From: Nematostella vectensis
Taxonomy: Eukaryota > Cnidaria > Anthozoa > Actiniaria > Edwardsiidae
DNA: 64,000 bases
Direction of reading: 5' to 3'
NCBI RefSeq assembly: GCF_932526225.1
Contig: NC_064043.1
Coordinates: forward strand, 7,989,501-8,053,500
In this document: positions 1-13,100 of the stretch, piece by piece
Layout of the letters: each line of letters opens with the position of its first letter
Position numbering within the stretch: the stretch's first letter is position 1
Position numbers and translations under genes: made by a program
The notes under the pieces: generated by a model
Database searches by the model: none
What the model saw: only the letters and a program-made list of their open reading frames with translations
What the model was told of the DNA's origin: nothing

Positions 1-38
1 GAGTGTGATCTTTTGTAAACATTTTTTTTTTCTTGCAG

Positions 39-161
39 ACTGCCTGTGTTGATAAATGCTCAGATAAATTGGTCAATTTAAATCATCGTCAGATGGCAGT
101 TTTTATGGAAGTTGGTCCCATGGCAGAAAAGAGATTGGGCAACATGGCTGCATCCTCCTAA
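39..161 (+). CDS. TIMM10B: TIMM10B-like small Tim chaperone, last exon (partial)
   Basis: Small Tim proteins carry hydrophobic precursors across the mitochondrial intermembrane space; the Tim10b/Tim9b branch docks the chaperone ring on the TIM22 translocase. Only the final exon is visible. A pyrimidine-rich acceptor ending in cttgcag precedes base 39, and 40 codons then run to TAA at 159-161. The peptide starts TACVDKCSDKL, giving the second half of the twin CX3C motif (CVDKC), followed by NHRQM and a helix ending LGNMAASS. This order matches the C-terminal half of animal TIMM10B. The first CX3C motif must lie in an exon to the left of the window. An AATAAA at 610-615 could be its polyadenylation signal. 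The gene is convergent with the cyclin gene that ends at 1354. The family call is from recalled family features, not a database search. Confidence 0.8.
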   Translation, partial: TACVDKCSDKLVNLNHRQMAVFMEVGPMAEKRLGNMAASS

Positions 162-1353
162 CAACTAGAATTTCCCAGAAGTTCATAGGAAGGGTACTTG
201 ATGTTTTCCAGGAGACTTGTTTTCTCCTGTCTACAGATGGTTCCAAAACAGCAGATTTTAACCTGTAGCACTGTCATCTCAATGGCATACCATATAAATT
301 GTTCATCAGTGAATTTGTAAAAAAAAATGTTATATAGATCAAGATATTTTAAGGTTTCGCCTCTTCTTCATTCTCCCATTTTTCAATGTTAATAGCAATC
401 ATTTGGGTTTGCAGGCTGCAGTGCCTGCCACCTCCTCAGAACCCCTGAGTTTGAGTGTGTCTGCCAGGATCCTAGTGGATTATAGATGTCAAGGAGATAA
501 ACAGATCAAAGGAAGGGGGTTACTCTGCTAGTTTTAAGAGAGCCCAAAATTCCTTTACCATCCTGAAGGGTGGGGGGCACAAATAGACCAATATTTTAAT
601 GTAATTGAGAATAAAAAATTTCTATACTTGGTATTTCTTTTTCGTATGAAATTTTAGGCTCTCTGAAGACCAATAAAAGAAACAACCACAGAGAGATAAT
701 ACAGGCAAAAAAAACCGGGTTTTTTTATTTTTCTTTGGTTTTTGTGTTGTAAAAGGGAACAGAAGTACCCTTGTTGGATTGTCCATGTCCAGTCCAAGTC
801 GTTGATTATCAGCCATGTATACCATAGGATGTCAGTTTCAATGCATCTGTTCCTACACCTTTTATTATAGAGCTATGTTGGATTTTAATATTACATTATT
901 ATGTTGAAGATACCTTGATACTTAGAAACCGTTACCACTGAAAAAACTCACCAACCTCAAACATACATACATTGATGGATAAACCAAAAAGTTATCCTTA
1001 AGAATTGTTAAAAAGATAAATATTTTTTTATGCTAATGGCATGTTATAATGAAATGTTTTTCTGTCTGTGTGGACAAAATATCTTGATACCTCAAAGTTG
1101 AATCAACAATCAAATTGAGAGAAGCATAACATTAAAGGTATGAAATTTAATTGCTTATAAAGTCAAGTCCTATATCTGATGCCCTATTGAGCAAATCTGA
1201 ACAAATCTTTTTCCTCTTTTCTGTTTTGAATTTTTTTTTGGATCCTTCATAGCATCTTAAACAAAACAAACCCTAAACCTAAACTAAATTAGACAATAAT
1301 ATTTTTGGGGTACAGCAACAGAATAAACAGCCTTTGTTCCAAAACTGACACTT
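162..1353. other. Convergent 3' regions of TIMM10B-like and cyclin I-like genes
   Basis: AT-rich spacer between two convergent stop codons. It holds a plausible AATAAA for the left gene at 610-615. Short open frames here lack splice context, composition or family features, so I see no further gene. The 3' UTRs of both neighbours probably occupy most of it. Confidence 0.5.
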
Positions 1354-4300
1354 TTACAAGGCAATCGCTTGAATTGCTTGGACCCCACTGTTGCAAATTC
1401 CACATCTAAGTTGAGACTGAAGGCCACAAGGAAGTGGTTTCTCTGAGCGGCGACGCTTAGGTGCTGGCATGCAGTCCTCATCACTCAATATGCCTTCAAC
1501 CATGCTGCTAAGGCGCTTGAGCTCATCTCGCATCGCTGCTCCCTCAAACTCACAACTATCAGAATTCGCTTCAATAGGGACTGGCTTGTCTGTATGCAAA
1601 TGATCTGGAAGAATGACAGACAGTTCTTCGACTCCCTCAGGAATGGTTGCTAGGCTTTGATGGAAGAAGCGCTTGGTTTCTCTTGACTTTCTAGTGGCTG
1701 CTTTTTGGGTTTCCACCCCAAATGTTGAATGCAGTAGCTCACGACATCTGATGAGGTCACCAAATTCAACACGCGTCAGCTTCTGAAGCTTGATGACAGC
1801 AGTCAGCCAGCCAGATGGAGACAAGCTCTCCAGCTCTTGGCTGAATATAGCCAAGGCCAACACAGAAACCTTTAAAAAAATAGAAACCTATGAGAAACCA
1901 TAAAAATAAATAGTATGTCTACTTGGACATACTATGGAATGTTAAGCATGAGCTAGGAAGCACCCATTTGATTAGGATATTGCTTATACATCAGAAGTCA
2001 CTGGGTTTGATACAAAATGTAAAAAGGTTGATTTTCAAAAATATTTGCTTTCTTTTTTTTTTTACTTTGGTGAGTAAAGTATGTTGGTTAGTTACCTTAA
2101 ACTGGGTGAAGTTCACATTGCAAAGGCAATCATCCAACTTAATAGTCATCATGTTCATATGCTGGCGTGGAGCCATGCCACCAAAGGCAGAGTCAGGAAG
2201 CACAAGAGCTTCATACTGAAAAGGCAAATAAGGATACCATAAGAATGAGAACTATTACCTGAAATAGCTAAGACTGTTGCTGGTCAGGATTGGAAATTAA
2301 GTTATCATTCTATGTTTATTTTTTTGCTAGCTATGCCTAAACGGGTTGGATTTTTTACTTGTGAACTTATCATAAATGCATGTTCTCATTTCCCCTAATC
2401 ACCGGCCCTATGTTTGTAGTGGTGTATTGGTGGATATGGGGCTAGCAGGAGCTGTTTTTATGAAGCCAAAAAATAGAACAATTACGGCTTAATCCAATGG
2501 GACTATTCTGATGTTGAGTATGAATGAAAATGGCTTCATAAATAGTACCATTACCTAGTTCTATCTAGAAATTTTAGTCTGGGGGAGTAACCTTCAGAAG
2601 TTTGTTGAGTTTGCTTGGGGAGGGGTTCTAGTTTACTGGGAAGCCAGCTGACTAACCCAAGGTAACAATGGCCAACTCACCAGGTAAAGGAAATGAAGGG
2701 CTGTAACTGGGGTCAGATTCCACTGGAGCTTGGTGAGGATGATGCGCTCCATGCGAAGTACATCAGACACAGAGCAGCCACATTCACTCACTTGCACCAA
2801 CTCAGAAAGGGAGGGGATGCTTTCATCTTCTTCAACAGTCTTAATGGCCAGGAAATAACAGGTGATTGCTATACAGCACAGGTATCTGGGCTTGGCCTAC
2901 AAAACAACCATTGAACCCATGGCATGAGTACCAGACCATGGATGCACAATGAAAAAACAACAGCATATTTTGTGATGACAATGTGAAGGTAGCACAAAAA
3001 GGGAAGGAAGCAAAGATGTTAGATGCTTACTGTGCATCTGTAAATAGATGCAATTAGAGAAGCAGGGAAGGGACGAAATGGTTCCTTCTCTTTCTTCTCT
3101 ACTTGAAGGATGCTGTTTTGCACAATAAGCTGTTACTTCTCTTCCTTCCCTGTCCGTGATTTCTTTTTAGTGAACAGCATGCCTTACCTTAACTAGTGAC
3201 AGGAATCTGTTGAGGAGGCTAATAGTGAGGGAGAAGGTGTCGGGGAGGTATTCAAAGTCTTGGTTTAACAGCCATATCCATCGGGTGGTGTTGCTATAGA
3301 TGGAAGGAGTAATCTCATTTCCCTGGTGATAAAAATGAAAATACTTTAATAATCCAATCAAACAAGGTTTAAACAAGGCAACCCATAAAACTTTACAAGA
3401 GCCTATACAATGTGATAGGGTCTTCCTGTCAACCACAAACCAAACACAGGGGGGCACTGTTTAAAATAATCATGCAAGCCACCAAAGCTATTTAAATAGA
3501 GACTAAATTATGCTCTGGATGCCTATTCTACATCATAACTATCATCAACTGACTGGGAGTTTAAAATCTAATGGAGGCAAAACACTTATCAATATTTTCC
3601 CCGACTAGATTTTACTGAGAATCTTTGGAAATGATTGGTGTGCTCAAGTGAAGTTAAGACAAAGTGCAGAGAGAACAAAAACACTATCTCAAATTTATTC
3701 AAACTTGTGTCACATTCGATGGCACACTTTCCTCTATTGTTTTCCATGTGATAATCATGCCCCATTGACAGATGGCAAGCAGTAAGCTACACACCATTGA
3801 GTGATCTTTTTCTGAAAATGTCTTTGGAAAACAGTTAAATTAAAGTTTTTGAATCAAAACATATATTCCATTAAGAATTTCCATTAAGTTTAGTGAATTA
3901 TATCGAGCAGTTATTGCTCAATAGCTTTGTGAGGTAAGAATAAAATCAATACACGTGCTTCCCATATAAATAGGTAGGCACGCTTTTATCACCCCAACAG
4001 GGGGTTGGCAAGACTAGCTTTTGTAACAGTTTCATAAAACAAATTATAATCCATGATAACCTTTTAGATAGCCTATGAGTTAAAGACGCTCTGAGAGATA
4101 AATATGCGCTTTTCGTGTTTGGCACGGGATAGTACTTACGAATTTAGTTCAAAGTATAAATAACACCATGTTGAACATAATGGCTTGTTTTCGAACAGGT
4201 GTCCCTTTATGAAATTGGTCTTGTGTTTATAAAAGACAACAAAATTGAACACCGGAAAGAGGGAAAATTATTTCTTCAAGTTGCGCCACCGAGAAAGCTC

Positions 4301-4911
4301 ATAGGTCAAAATTAAAACAGTCAACAAAAAGCCTAGCGCATATATTGGAAAACACCCTTATAAGTTTTTGTTCAAAAACTTGGCTGATCTCTGCCTCAGG
4401 AAAACATTTCGAGCGTGACTTCGTAGGGTGTGTGACACAATCTCTTGAACATTTGATTTACATGTAAACTTGTATTTTATTTTGCTGTTATGTTGTACAA
4501 GACCAAATGTCCAAACAAAAATTACAGTACAATCAGAAATTGCATCAGAAAACAAAAGATAAAATGGTCGACACTAACGCAAGAATGTGTAAGTTAAATA
4601 TTAAAAATCCTCTAATTTGCTGACGTTAATCAAAGTAAAGACACCGTCCTTGGTTCGAAAAAAAAAAACATAAAAGCACGAACAAAAAAAAAAAATACTG
4701 AATTTCAAACGATACCCCTCGCTAGAACACAGAATACTGTTTCCGTTGAGGATTGTACCAGTGCTATACGAAGTTCAAAATCACTTACTTCTGTACGGAG
4801 AATGGAGTGAAAAACCCGTCTCACGTCGATCGAGTCGCCATCTTCTTTCTGTAGATATTCTTCCAGAGCATTTGCAAGCCTGTTACTGTTCAGTTTTGGA
4901 ACAAAGCACAT
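1354..4911 (-). CDS. CCNI: Cyclin I-like protein, left member of a head-to-head pair
   Basis: Five phase-0 exons on the minus strand: 4911-4789, 3322-3188, 2896-2681, 2215-2096 and 1869-1354, giving 369 aa. All internal borders are GT..AG. The cyclin fold is visible as a first-repeat helix ending LLNRFLSLVK, then KPRYLCCIAI, TVEEDESIP and VLRMERIILTKLQWNL, the signature order of the cyclin G/I family and closest to cyclin I. The C-terminal tail is longer and acidic, with a basic stretch PAPKRRRSEK that could be a nuclear localisation signal. The frame stays open upstream of the chosen ATG to an acceptor-like site at 4968, so the true start could lie further out; I chose the ATG because it aligns with the start of cyclin I. 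Cyclin I is an atypical cyclin linked to CDK5 and cell survival in vertebrates; the role here is inferred. Its paralogue starts at 7102 in the opposite direction. Confidence 0.85.
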
Positions 4912-5259
4912 AGCTTGCCTCCTTTTGCATGACCCGTGCAGCCGTTTTGGGAGACAATTCTCCTCGAGCTATAAAAAAGATGGCAAAATGTTAGAACTGG
5001 TCCCCCAGTGTGTCAAAACCCCTCGATGAGCGAGAATAAAACCACGAAAAAAATTCATTTTGAGATTTATTTAAAGGTACCATAGGCTCGTAAGAGCATT
5101 ACGTTGAGTTACTTAAGTAATAGGACTATCGTAATAAAGATTTACCTTTGCTGGTCACGAAAAGAAGGAGTTCAAAGTTTTGATAATAAAACTTGGGTTA
5201 TGGTGGTCGAAGAGAACTGCTGGTTTGTATACAAAGTTGATGAGGAAGAATATAGGAGG

Positions 5260-5873
5260 GCCTTGTCAGTATCCACCAATCAGATACTATAATTGCTACA
5301 CGTGACTCATTAGCCTGTCATGTGACTATTGTAACCCTATCAACCCCATACTGCGTCACAAAACCTTTAGAAAATTCCAGTTATTTAGCGCAAAAATTAC
5401 AAAGAATTATGCTTTGGACGAACTTGGCGACTCGGAACTGGTAGCCCAATGCAAGATAGCATTATTTAATCGGAAATACGTGAGAAAAGTCGCATTCTTG
5501 CAAGATGGCAGGGGTAACCCTTGAAACGCTGTGACGTCAGAGCACTGTATCAATAAACCAATCAGAGCAAGCAATGTGTTTTGGCCAACCAATCAAATTC
5601 AAGATTCGTTCGAAAAAATTTTGGCGCCCAAAATTTTTTGGCTCCCTTTGTTTGTTTACATCCCTTACCGTATCGCTGTCAACAGAGTTCAGTATTGCAG
5701 GAACAATGGCACACTAAAGAGCTGCCTCCAAGCTTCACCGAAAATGGCGTTTTTATAGCTATCTAGATTTTTATACGCACTTTAAAGGGGAATGAAAATA
5801 GACCTCATTCACTCGATAGAAGCGGAGAAGAAACAGGACTCAGGAGAAAGCGGGCTCTTTGTGATTTGGGAAG
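5260..5873. promoter_or_regulatory. Probable shared promoter and 5' UTR of the divergent cyclin I-like genes
   Basis: Between the two divergent cyclins lie three CCAAT boxes (5276-5280, 5558-5562 and 5589-5593), a perfect CRE palindrome TGACGTCA at 5532-5539, an E-box CACGTG at 5299-5304 and an overlapping AP-1-type TGACTCA at 5303-5309. A splice-donor-like site (AAG before gtatgt) ends a likely 5' non-coding exon of the right-hand gene at 5873; its coding exon begins directly after an acceptor at 7101. CCAAT plus CRE is common in bidirectional and cell-cycle promoters. Function is inferred from motifs only. Confidence 0.5.
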
Positions 5874-7101
5874 GTATGTGACGAGCGAAGGGATCAGTTG
5901 TCATTTTGAAAATATAAGCGTTTGAGTAAATTCACCGGGTGTTACGACCAAAATTCTGTATTTACTGCATCGCATAGAAGTTTTTTCGGGTTCTCTTGTA
6001 TTTTAAGTCGATTTTAGACGCTTCTAGAGCCATGTTTCAGCTGGATTGAGGTAGCCTATGGCTTTGTCCCAGCAAGCTAGGGCGCGGTAACAACAAACTA
6101 GCTGTCGAGAGTTTCTTGTTGAACAGAGCTTGGAAAATAACGTCATTCCCCAGGAAGGAATGTTGCCTAAACCTCCTGCTTTATTGTGAGTGGCTTTTTA
6201 CGAAGACTGGGAGGAAATTTGCAAATAGGAAACGAGGATATGATAGCTAGGTTTTTTTGGAGCGCCAATGTTTTGGCTCAACACAACACAACAAAGCGCA
6301 GCTATCGAGAGCGCCAAAACCACCGCTACATTCAAGATTTCTCCATGAAATGACTCCAGGATTTTTGGTTTGTTTTTGCTTTTGAGCATTGTTTCGTGCA
6401 GAATATCAGGTTTTTTGGTGTGTTTTTTCTCTTCAAACGGAAATTGTAGGTTGTCGTGCCCTATGTTCCTTCCGTGATTGGGGGAAATTTTTCTAGAAGG
6501 GTATTACGTATATTCATACGTTGCGAAAGTCCCTTATTAATACACTCTCTTTAGTAGTTCGTGAATCATAAAACAAGCAATAAGGATTGAATCGCTTTCA
6601 TTACTAGTTCGACTGCTTTTCTGTAAATTTACTGTGAACTTTTTTGGCGGACTGGTGCGTTAAGATTTTGGAATTTTACTGTTTACAATTATAAACAGCT
6701 GATTTTGTCATTTGTGATCCTAAAAACTTTCGATTTTATATACACGCATTTTGACTTTGTTTAATGCATTTCCGTCGCTGAAATACTAAAGAATTTTGTA
6801 TTTTAAACCCATTTATAGCAAAATTGTTCGATACGCAACCCTTAACAATATTTGGCACTATTGTGGACAATCAACCAACGCATACGAATTGTTTAGTAAT
6901 TTTCTGTTTCTCTACGCTCTACGGGAACTCAGATCTGGATTATTGCGGCAATGGTTTGCTTTTCTGCTGAAAAACTGCTTCAGTATTACAGGTATATGAT
7001 ATTTATAATGACATAGATAGAATTTTAGAGAAAAAAAGCGCGCAAATTATGTTACGGTTGTGTTTTGTTAATATACACTAACGATCCTATTTCTTCCACA
7101 G

Positions 7102-10100
7102 ATGAAAGTTTCAGGCGGCCTCGATGCTTCTAGGCTCACAAATGTCCTCGACGACTACCTCATTAAAGAGGAAAAGTTCCAACCAAATCTAAAATGTCTT
7201 ACGGGGAGAAAGGTAAATTTTTACATTTTTGTTGCGTTATTTATGTCAGCGCACATCGCATATTATTTCAATAGGTCTCCAGAGACAGCGTCACGCCTTT
7301 ATCGTTTCATATGCTTTTGTGACGTCCAGATTGCACCGTTTGCATGTCTTTTGCTCCATTAGCGTAAATATAGGTTCGTGCCTCGGTTTCCTTTGATATG
7401 TTAAGACGTTTGAAGTCTCCTGTCTAAAAATGAAACATTTATTTGTAATCGTGACATTGGGAAAATCGATATGCGACCAGAGGAGGTAAATATAAGCAGT
7501 GTAGATAAAAATAAATGAACTGCTGCGTGATCAAAGGCTTTTCTGTCATTCAAGGTAACAGCTTCAAAGCCTTTGCTAGTATGTTCTAAAAAAATTGTTT
7601 GGACTTAAAATGCGCAATTCACTACTGCCCCTGTTACACTATTGGGAATTAGTTCTGGCTGACTGATTATGGAATATATAAAAAATCGAATAATATTTGT
7701 TTACTAACAATATATATTTTGAAATACCATATTTTGTTGAGTTAAGTTTACTCGCTGAACTATTTCTTTGTTGCTTTTTAGGGTCCAAATGAGATCAGTT
7801 TCTTCCACCGAGACAAAAGCGTCTGCATTCTCTTGCATATTAACAGACATTGCGGGTTCCAGCCTGAGACATTTGCCCTTGCCGTGAACCTCCTAGATCG
7901 CTTCCTATCTGTTGTCAAGGTATGTTTGCCATAACAAGCAGTCCCTTTGACTGTAATGTTTGGGATTCCTGTTTGTATGACCGCAAGGTTTTCTGGGTTA
8001 CAGCAATAAACAACGAGAGTCCGCCATTACTGTTTATTCGTTTTGATCCTAAGGTTTTTCTCAAATACATTACATTTTTTGGCGACGAGGATTTCGGAAA
8101 TGGCAACCTACGGCAAAATAGACGAATTCGACAGAGATTCTGATTCATGGGAACAGTATATCGAGCGTCTAAACTTCTATTTTGAAGCAAACGGAGTAAC
8201 TACGTCTGACGATGACTTGAAAATACGCCGTGCAATCCTCCTCAGTTCGGTAGGGGAAAAAACCTACAAATTAATGTCTGATCTGCTGGCCCCAGCGAAA
8301 CCTGGAGAGAAATCTTATGCTGACTTGTGCACCTTGGTAAAGAGCCACTTCAACCCAAAACCGAGTGAAAGCGTGCAACGGCACAAGTTCAATAACCGTT
8401 TCAGATTGAGCGGGGAGAACGTGTCTGACTTTGTAGCGGCTCTACGAAACATGGCAGAATACTGCAATTTTGGTGGCAGTCTGGAAAATATGCTGCGTGA
8501 TCGTCTGGTGTCTGGAATTAACAATGAAAGAATCCAAAGGCGTTTGCTATCAGAAGAGAACTTAACTTTCAAAAAAGCTTACGACATTGCTTCGTCTATG
8601 GAAACGACCGCACAGCACATGGCCGAGCTTCAATCTGCTCCTTCTACGTTAAGTTCAACGTCTGCATCTGTAAAAAAGGTCAGTTCTTCGCCCTTATCGC
8701 GTTCTAAAAGCGAAAATAAAGAGTGTTATCGTTGTGGAAAAAATCACCACCCGTCAAAATGTCGTTTCAAGGAGGCCACGTGCCATTATTGTAAAAAGAA
8801 AGGACATATTGTTGCCAAATGTCTCAAAAAAGCAAAAAAGTCGTCCGAGACAACCAAGCCAAATTCAAACCACCATCCAAAACAAGGGAAACCAGCAATT
8901 CATGTCCTGGATACTGATAAAGAAATAGAAGATGAAGATATATATCCATTGTTTGCTGTCAGTCAAGGCAACCGCCAAAATCCGTATGTAGTAGATGTTG
9001 AATTAAATGGTCTTAAAGTTCAAATGGAACTGGACACTGGTGCATCACTTTCCGTAATCGGAGAGGACATTTTTGATCAATTGAAGAACATTGAGGGTTC
9101 ATCTCTCAATCTGCAAGATACCAAGCTAACCTTGAAAACATACACCGGGGAGACAATTCCAGTTTTAGGAAAGCTTGTAGTGGAAGTCAAGTACAAGGAC
9201 TTCTTTGAACACTTGCCAGTTATAGTTGTACAAGGCAAGGTGCCCAGTCTCTTTGGACGAGATTGGTTACAACATGTTAAGTTGTCATGGCCAGAGATTT
9301 TCCTAGTTCAAGTTGTATCCCCTGATGTGTCTGACCTGCTAAAGAAACATGAAAATTTATTCAAGGAAGGACTAGGGACAATTCAAGGAGTGAAAGCAAA
9401 GATATACGTTGATCCTCAAGCCAAACCCAAGTACTTCAAACCTCGCACGGTAGAATATGCACGACGTCAGAAGGTAGAGAGAGAATTGGACCGTTTGTTA
9501 GAAGAAGGAACAATTCGTCCAGTTCAATTTTCGGAATGGGCAACACCCATTGTGCCCATTGTCAAATCTGATGAGTCTATACGCATTTGTGGAGACTTCA
9601 AAGTTACTTTGAACCAAGTTAGCAAACTTGACAATTACCCAATTCCTAAAACAGAGGATCTGCTAGCTCAACTTGGAGGTGGAGTGCAGTTTACAAAACT
9701 AGATCTGAGTCAAGCTTATCAACAACTTGAGTTAGATGAAGAATCAAAGAAGTACACCACTATCACCACTCATAAAGGCCTATTTGAGTACAATAGACTG
9801 TGCTACGGCATTGCCTCAGCCCCTGGGATTTTCCAACGCACAATGGAAAATTTACTGCAGGGTATTCCGAATGTTGTAGTACGAATAGATGATATTCTCA
9901 TTGCCGGGAAGACATCAGCAGATCATCTCAAAAGTCTAACAGAAGTCCTGTCACGTCTGGACAAAGCTGGCGTCCGTCTTAAACGTTCGAAGTGCATTTT
10001 TCAAGCACCTGAAGTCACTTACCTGGGACACCGCATAGACAAAGATGGTATCCACCCCCTTGACGAGAAAATCAAAGCAATTCAAGAGTCACCGAGACCT

Positions 10101-13100
10101 TCTAATCTGAAAGAACTGCAAGCCTTTTTAGGCATGCTTAACTATTACGCTTGTTACATACCTAACATCACTACAATACTATCTCCTTTACATCAGCTGT
10201 TAGTCAAAGACACACCTTGGAACTGGAGTGAAGCACATGAAAAATCTTGGAACCAAGCCAAGTCCACACTTCACTCTTCACAACTTCTAGTGCATTACAG
10301 CTTGGAAAGAGAGTTAACCCTTGCTTGTGACGCATCACCATATGGTCTTGGTTGTGTTATTTCACATGTGATGGATGATGGGACTGAACGTCCTATTTCA
10401 TATGCCTCACGTACTCTGTCCCCAGCCGAAAAGAACTATTCACAGCTCGACAAAGAGGCAGCAGCCATCATGTTCGGGGTGAGGAAGTTCCACTCATACT
10501 TATATGGACGGAGTTTTACCATCTACACTGATCACAAACCCCTGCTGGGTCTGCTACAGTCAACTAAACAAATACCGACCTCAGTCTCACCACGCATATT
10601 GAGGTGGGCGGTATTCCTGTCAGGCTACTCATACACTTTAGTATATCGAGAAGGCCAGAAAAATGGTAATGCCGATGGCCTGAGCCGGCTGCCATTGCCA
10701 AATGAAACCAGAAATGTTCCAGTGCCTGGCGACATTATGTTTGTAATGAATCATCTTGAAGTCAACACACCCGTTAAAGTCAAGGACATTGAGCGTTGGA
10801 CCTCAAAAGATCCTATTCTTAGTGCAGTACGACACCAAGTAATGTCCGGTTGGCCCAATTCAAATGATCGCATTGAGTTCAAGCCCTACTCTGATAGAAA
10901 GCACCAACTTAGCTGTCAGGATGGCTGTCTACTCTGGGGCTCTCGCGTAGTCATTCCTCCTCAAGGAAGAGTCAAGCTTCTCCAGGAACTACATGATGGA
11001 CATCCTGGAATGGTTCGCATGAAAATGTTAGCCCGAAGCTATTTCTGGTGGCCTGGCCTGGACGCGGATATTGAGCAAAAGGTGAAAGATTGCACAAGCT
11101 GCCAAAGTAATGCTAAGGCACCTTCTACTGCACCCCTACATCCGTGGGAGTGGCCGTCTAGACCTTGGTCTCGCATACATATTGACTATGCAGGACCTTT
11201 CGAAGGACACATGTTCCTGGTGATCGGTGATGCCTATAGTAAGTGGATCGAGGTATTCAAGACAAACTCCAGTACTGCTGCAGTAACCATCCAGAAGTTA
11301 AGAGAATGCTTCTCAGTACATGGACTGCCTGATATCATTGTATCTGATAATGCAACTGCCTTCATAGGTGAAGAATTTGCCCTTTTTATGTCTGAGAATG
11401 GCATAAAACACATCACTTCAGCACCTAAACACCCAGCATCCAATGGATTTGCTGAAAGATATGTTCGCACTTTCAAGGAAACAATGAGGAAGATGGGAGT
11501 GTAAAAGGAAAACTTAGACACGAAGTTAAGCAGATTTCTACTAAGCTATCGTACCACACCTCATGCAACCACTGGTAAAACACCTGGTGAGCTATTAATG
11601 AACCGGAAGCTGAAGACGCGCTTGGACCTGGTCAACCCCCTTAGTCAGGACACAATTCGCACTCGTGTAGAAGATAAACAGCTCGCACAGAAGAAACAAC
11701 ACGACAATCTAGTGCCACTCAGAGAATTTCAAGTGAATGACCCAGTATTTGTCAAGAATTTTTCATATGGTCCAAAGTGGTTATGTGGAACAATTATTCA
11801 ACAGTCAGGACCGGTTTCGTATGTCGTTCAACTCAGTTCAGGTGGAGTGTTTCGACGACATGTTGACCATCTTCGCCTGAGGACAAGCACACCCACAGTC
11901 GCCAATGATCTTCAGAGTTCAACAGAATTGGCCCAAGTTCCAATGCAAACAACTGTACCCAAGCAGATTCCAGAGGAATTTAAGGAACCTGAGATCACAG
12001 TTCCAGAACCTTCATTGGAACCGAAGAAGACAGAGCTTCCAGCTTCTGAACCTGCAAGTACTCTGCGAAGAAGTACTCGACTCAAAACCACACCTACTCA
12101 CCTCAAAGACTATGTATGTTAATTTTAAGCAGCATATCACACACTGTGTACATTTTTTCCGGATCTGATGGATTGACAACTTGTCAAGAACTTGTCAAGA
12201 ACTTGTCATGGACATTGTTGTTGTTTTTTACTTATTGACATGTTGTGTGTATAAATTTGATAGTTTTACTGGCCTCAGCAAGCAAGTATCGTTTAGTTGT
12301 AAACTTGGGTGGGGCAGTATGTAATGTTTGGGATTCCTGTTTGTATGACCGCAAGGTTTTCTGGGTTACAGCAATAAACAACGAGAGTCCGCCATTACTG
12401 TTTATTCGTTTTGATCCTAAGGTTTTTCTCAAATACATTACATTGACCTTTTGTATTTCACTGTGGTACTGGGAAAAAAAAACTAGAAAAGGAGATGTAG
12501 ACGCATGGATATTCCCTTGATGTGGAATGTTCACATTTTCCTAAGATTATTTAAAATTGTTCTCTAGGCAAATCCAAAATATCTACCATGTATCTCAATA
12601 AGCTGTATGTTCCTGGCTGCCAAGATGGTAGAAGAAGATGAGGTATGTATCTAAAATAGATGATTTTTTTTTTTTTTTGTTTACTAGCCCTCCAACCCCC
12701 TTCATACACTCAAAACATTCAAGCTCTTGTTCTGATTCTTCCTGGCATACTTTCTAAGCATGCAGTTGTTTTTTATGCTGTGGTAATACAGTGCAAAACT
12801 GATGTGTGTTCTGTGTTTTTTAGGCCATTCCCACTGCCGGTAACCTGATAGGAGTGAGTGGCCTCAGCTGCACCCCATCAGACCTGCTCCGAATGGAGAG
12901 GATTATCCTGGACAAGCTGGGCTGGAATCTGAGTGCTGTTACTCCTCTGCAGCTCCTTCAAGTTTTCCATGCACTTTGTGTATCCAAAGGCTACCTGGAC
13001 AACTGTCCAGTCAGCGAACACCTGCACCACATCACTCTTAAGCTTGAAGAACTTCTCTGCAACCACAAGTTTACCTTCTTCAAGGTTTGTAATCCCACTG

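Larger units (their letters stand above)
7952..12442 (+). mobile_element. Full-length Ty3/gypsy LTR retrotransposon
   Basis: A 4491-bp element with 123-bp LTRs at 7952-8074 and 12320-12442, each starting TG and ending CA and identical by eye along their whole length. The target TTGAC is duplicated at 7947-7951 and 12443-12447. A primer-binding-like stretch TGGCGACGAGGAT lies just inside the left LTR at about 8079-8091, and a purine-rich TGGGTGGGGCAG precedes the right LTR. The order protease, reverse transcriptase, RNase H, integrase is that of Metaviridae. Identical LTRs imply a recent insertion. It sits in an intron of the cyclin I-like gene, sense orientation. Confidence 0.95.

Noticed and set aside
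11505-12122. A separate env-like or extra gene after gag-pol
   Set aside because: It is the same frame as gag-pol beyond one stop codon and continues the integrase C-terminal region and tail, with no envelope features.
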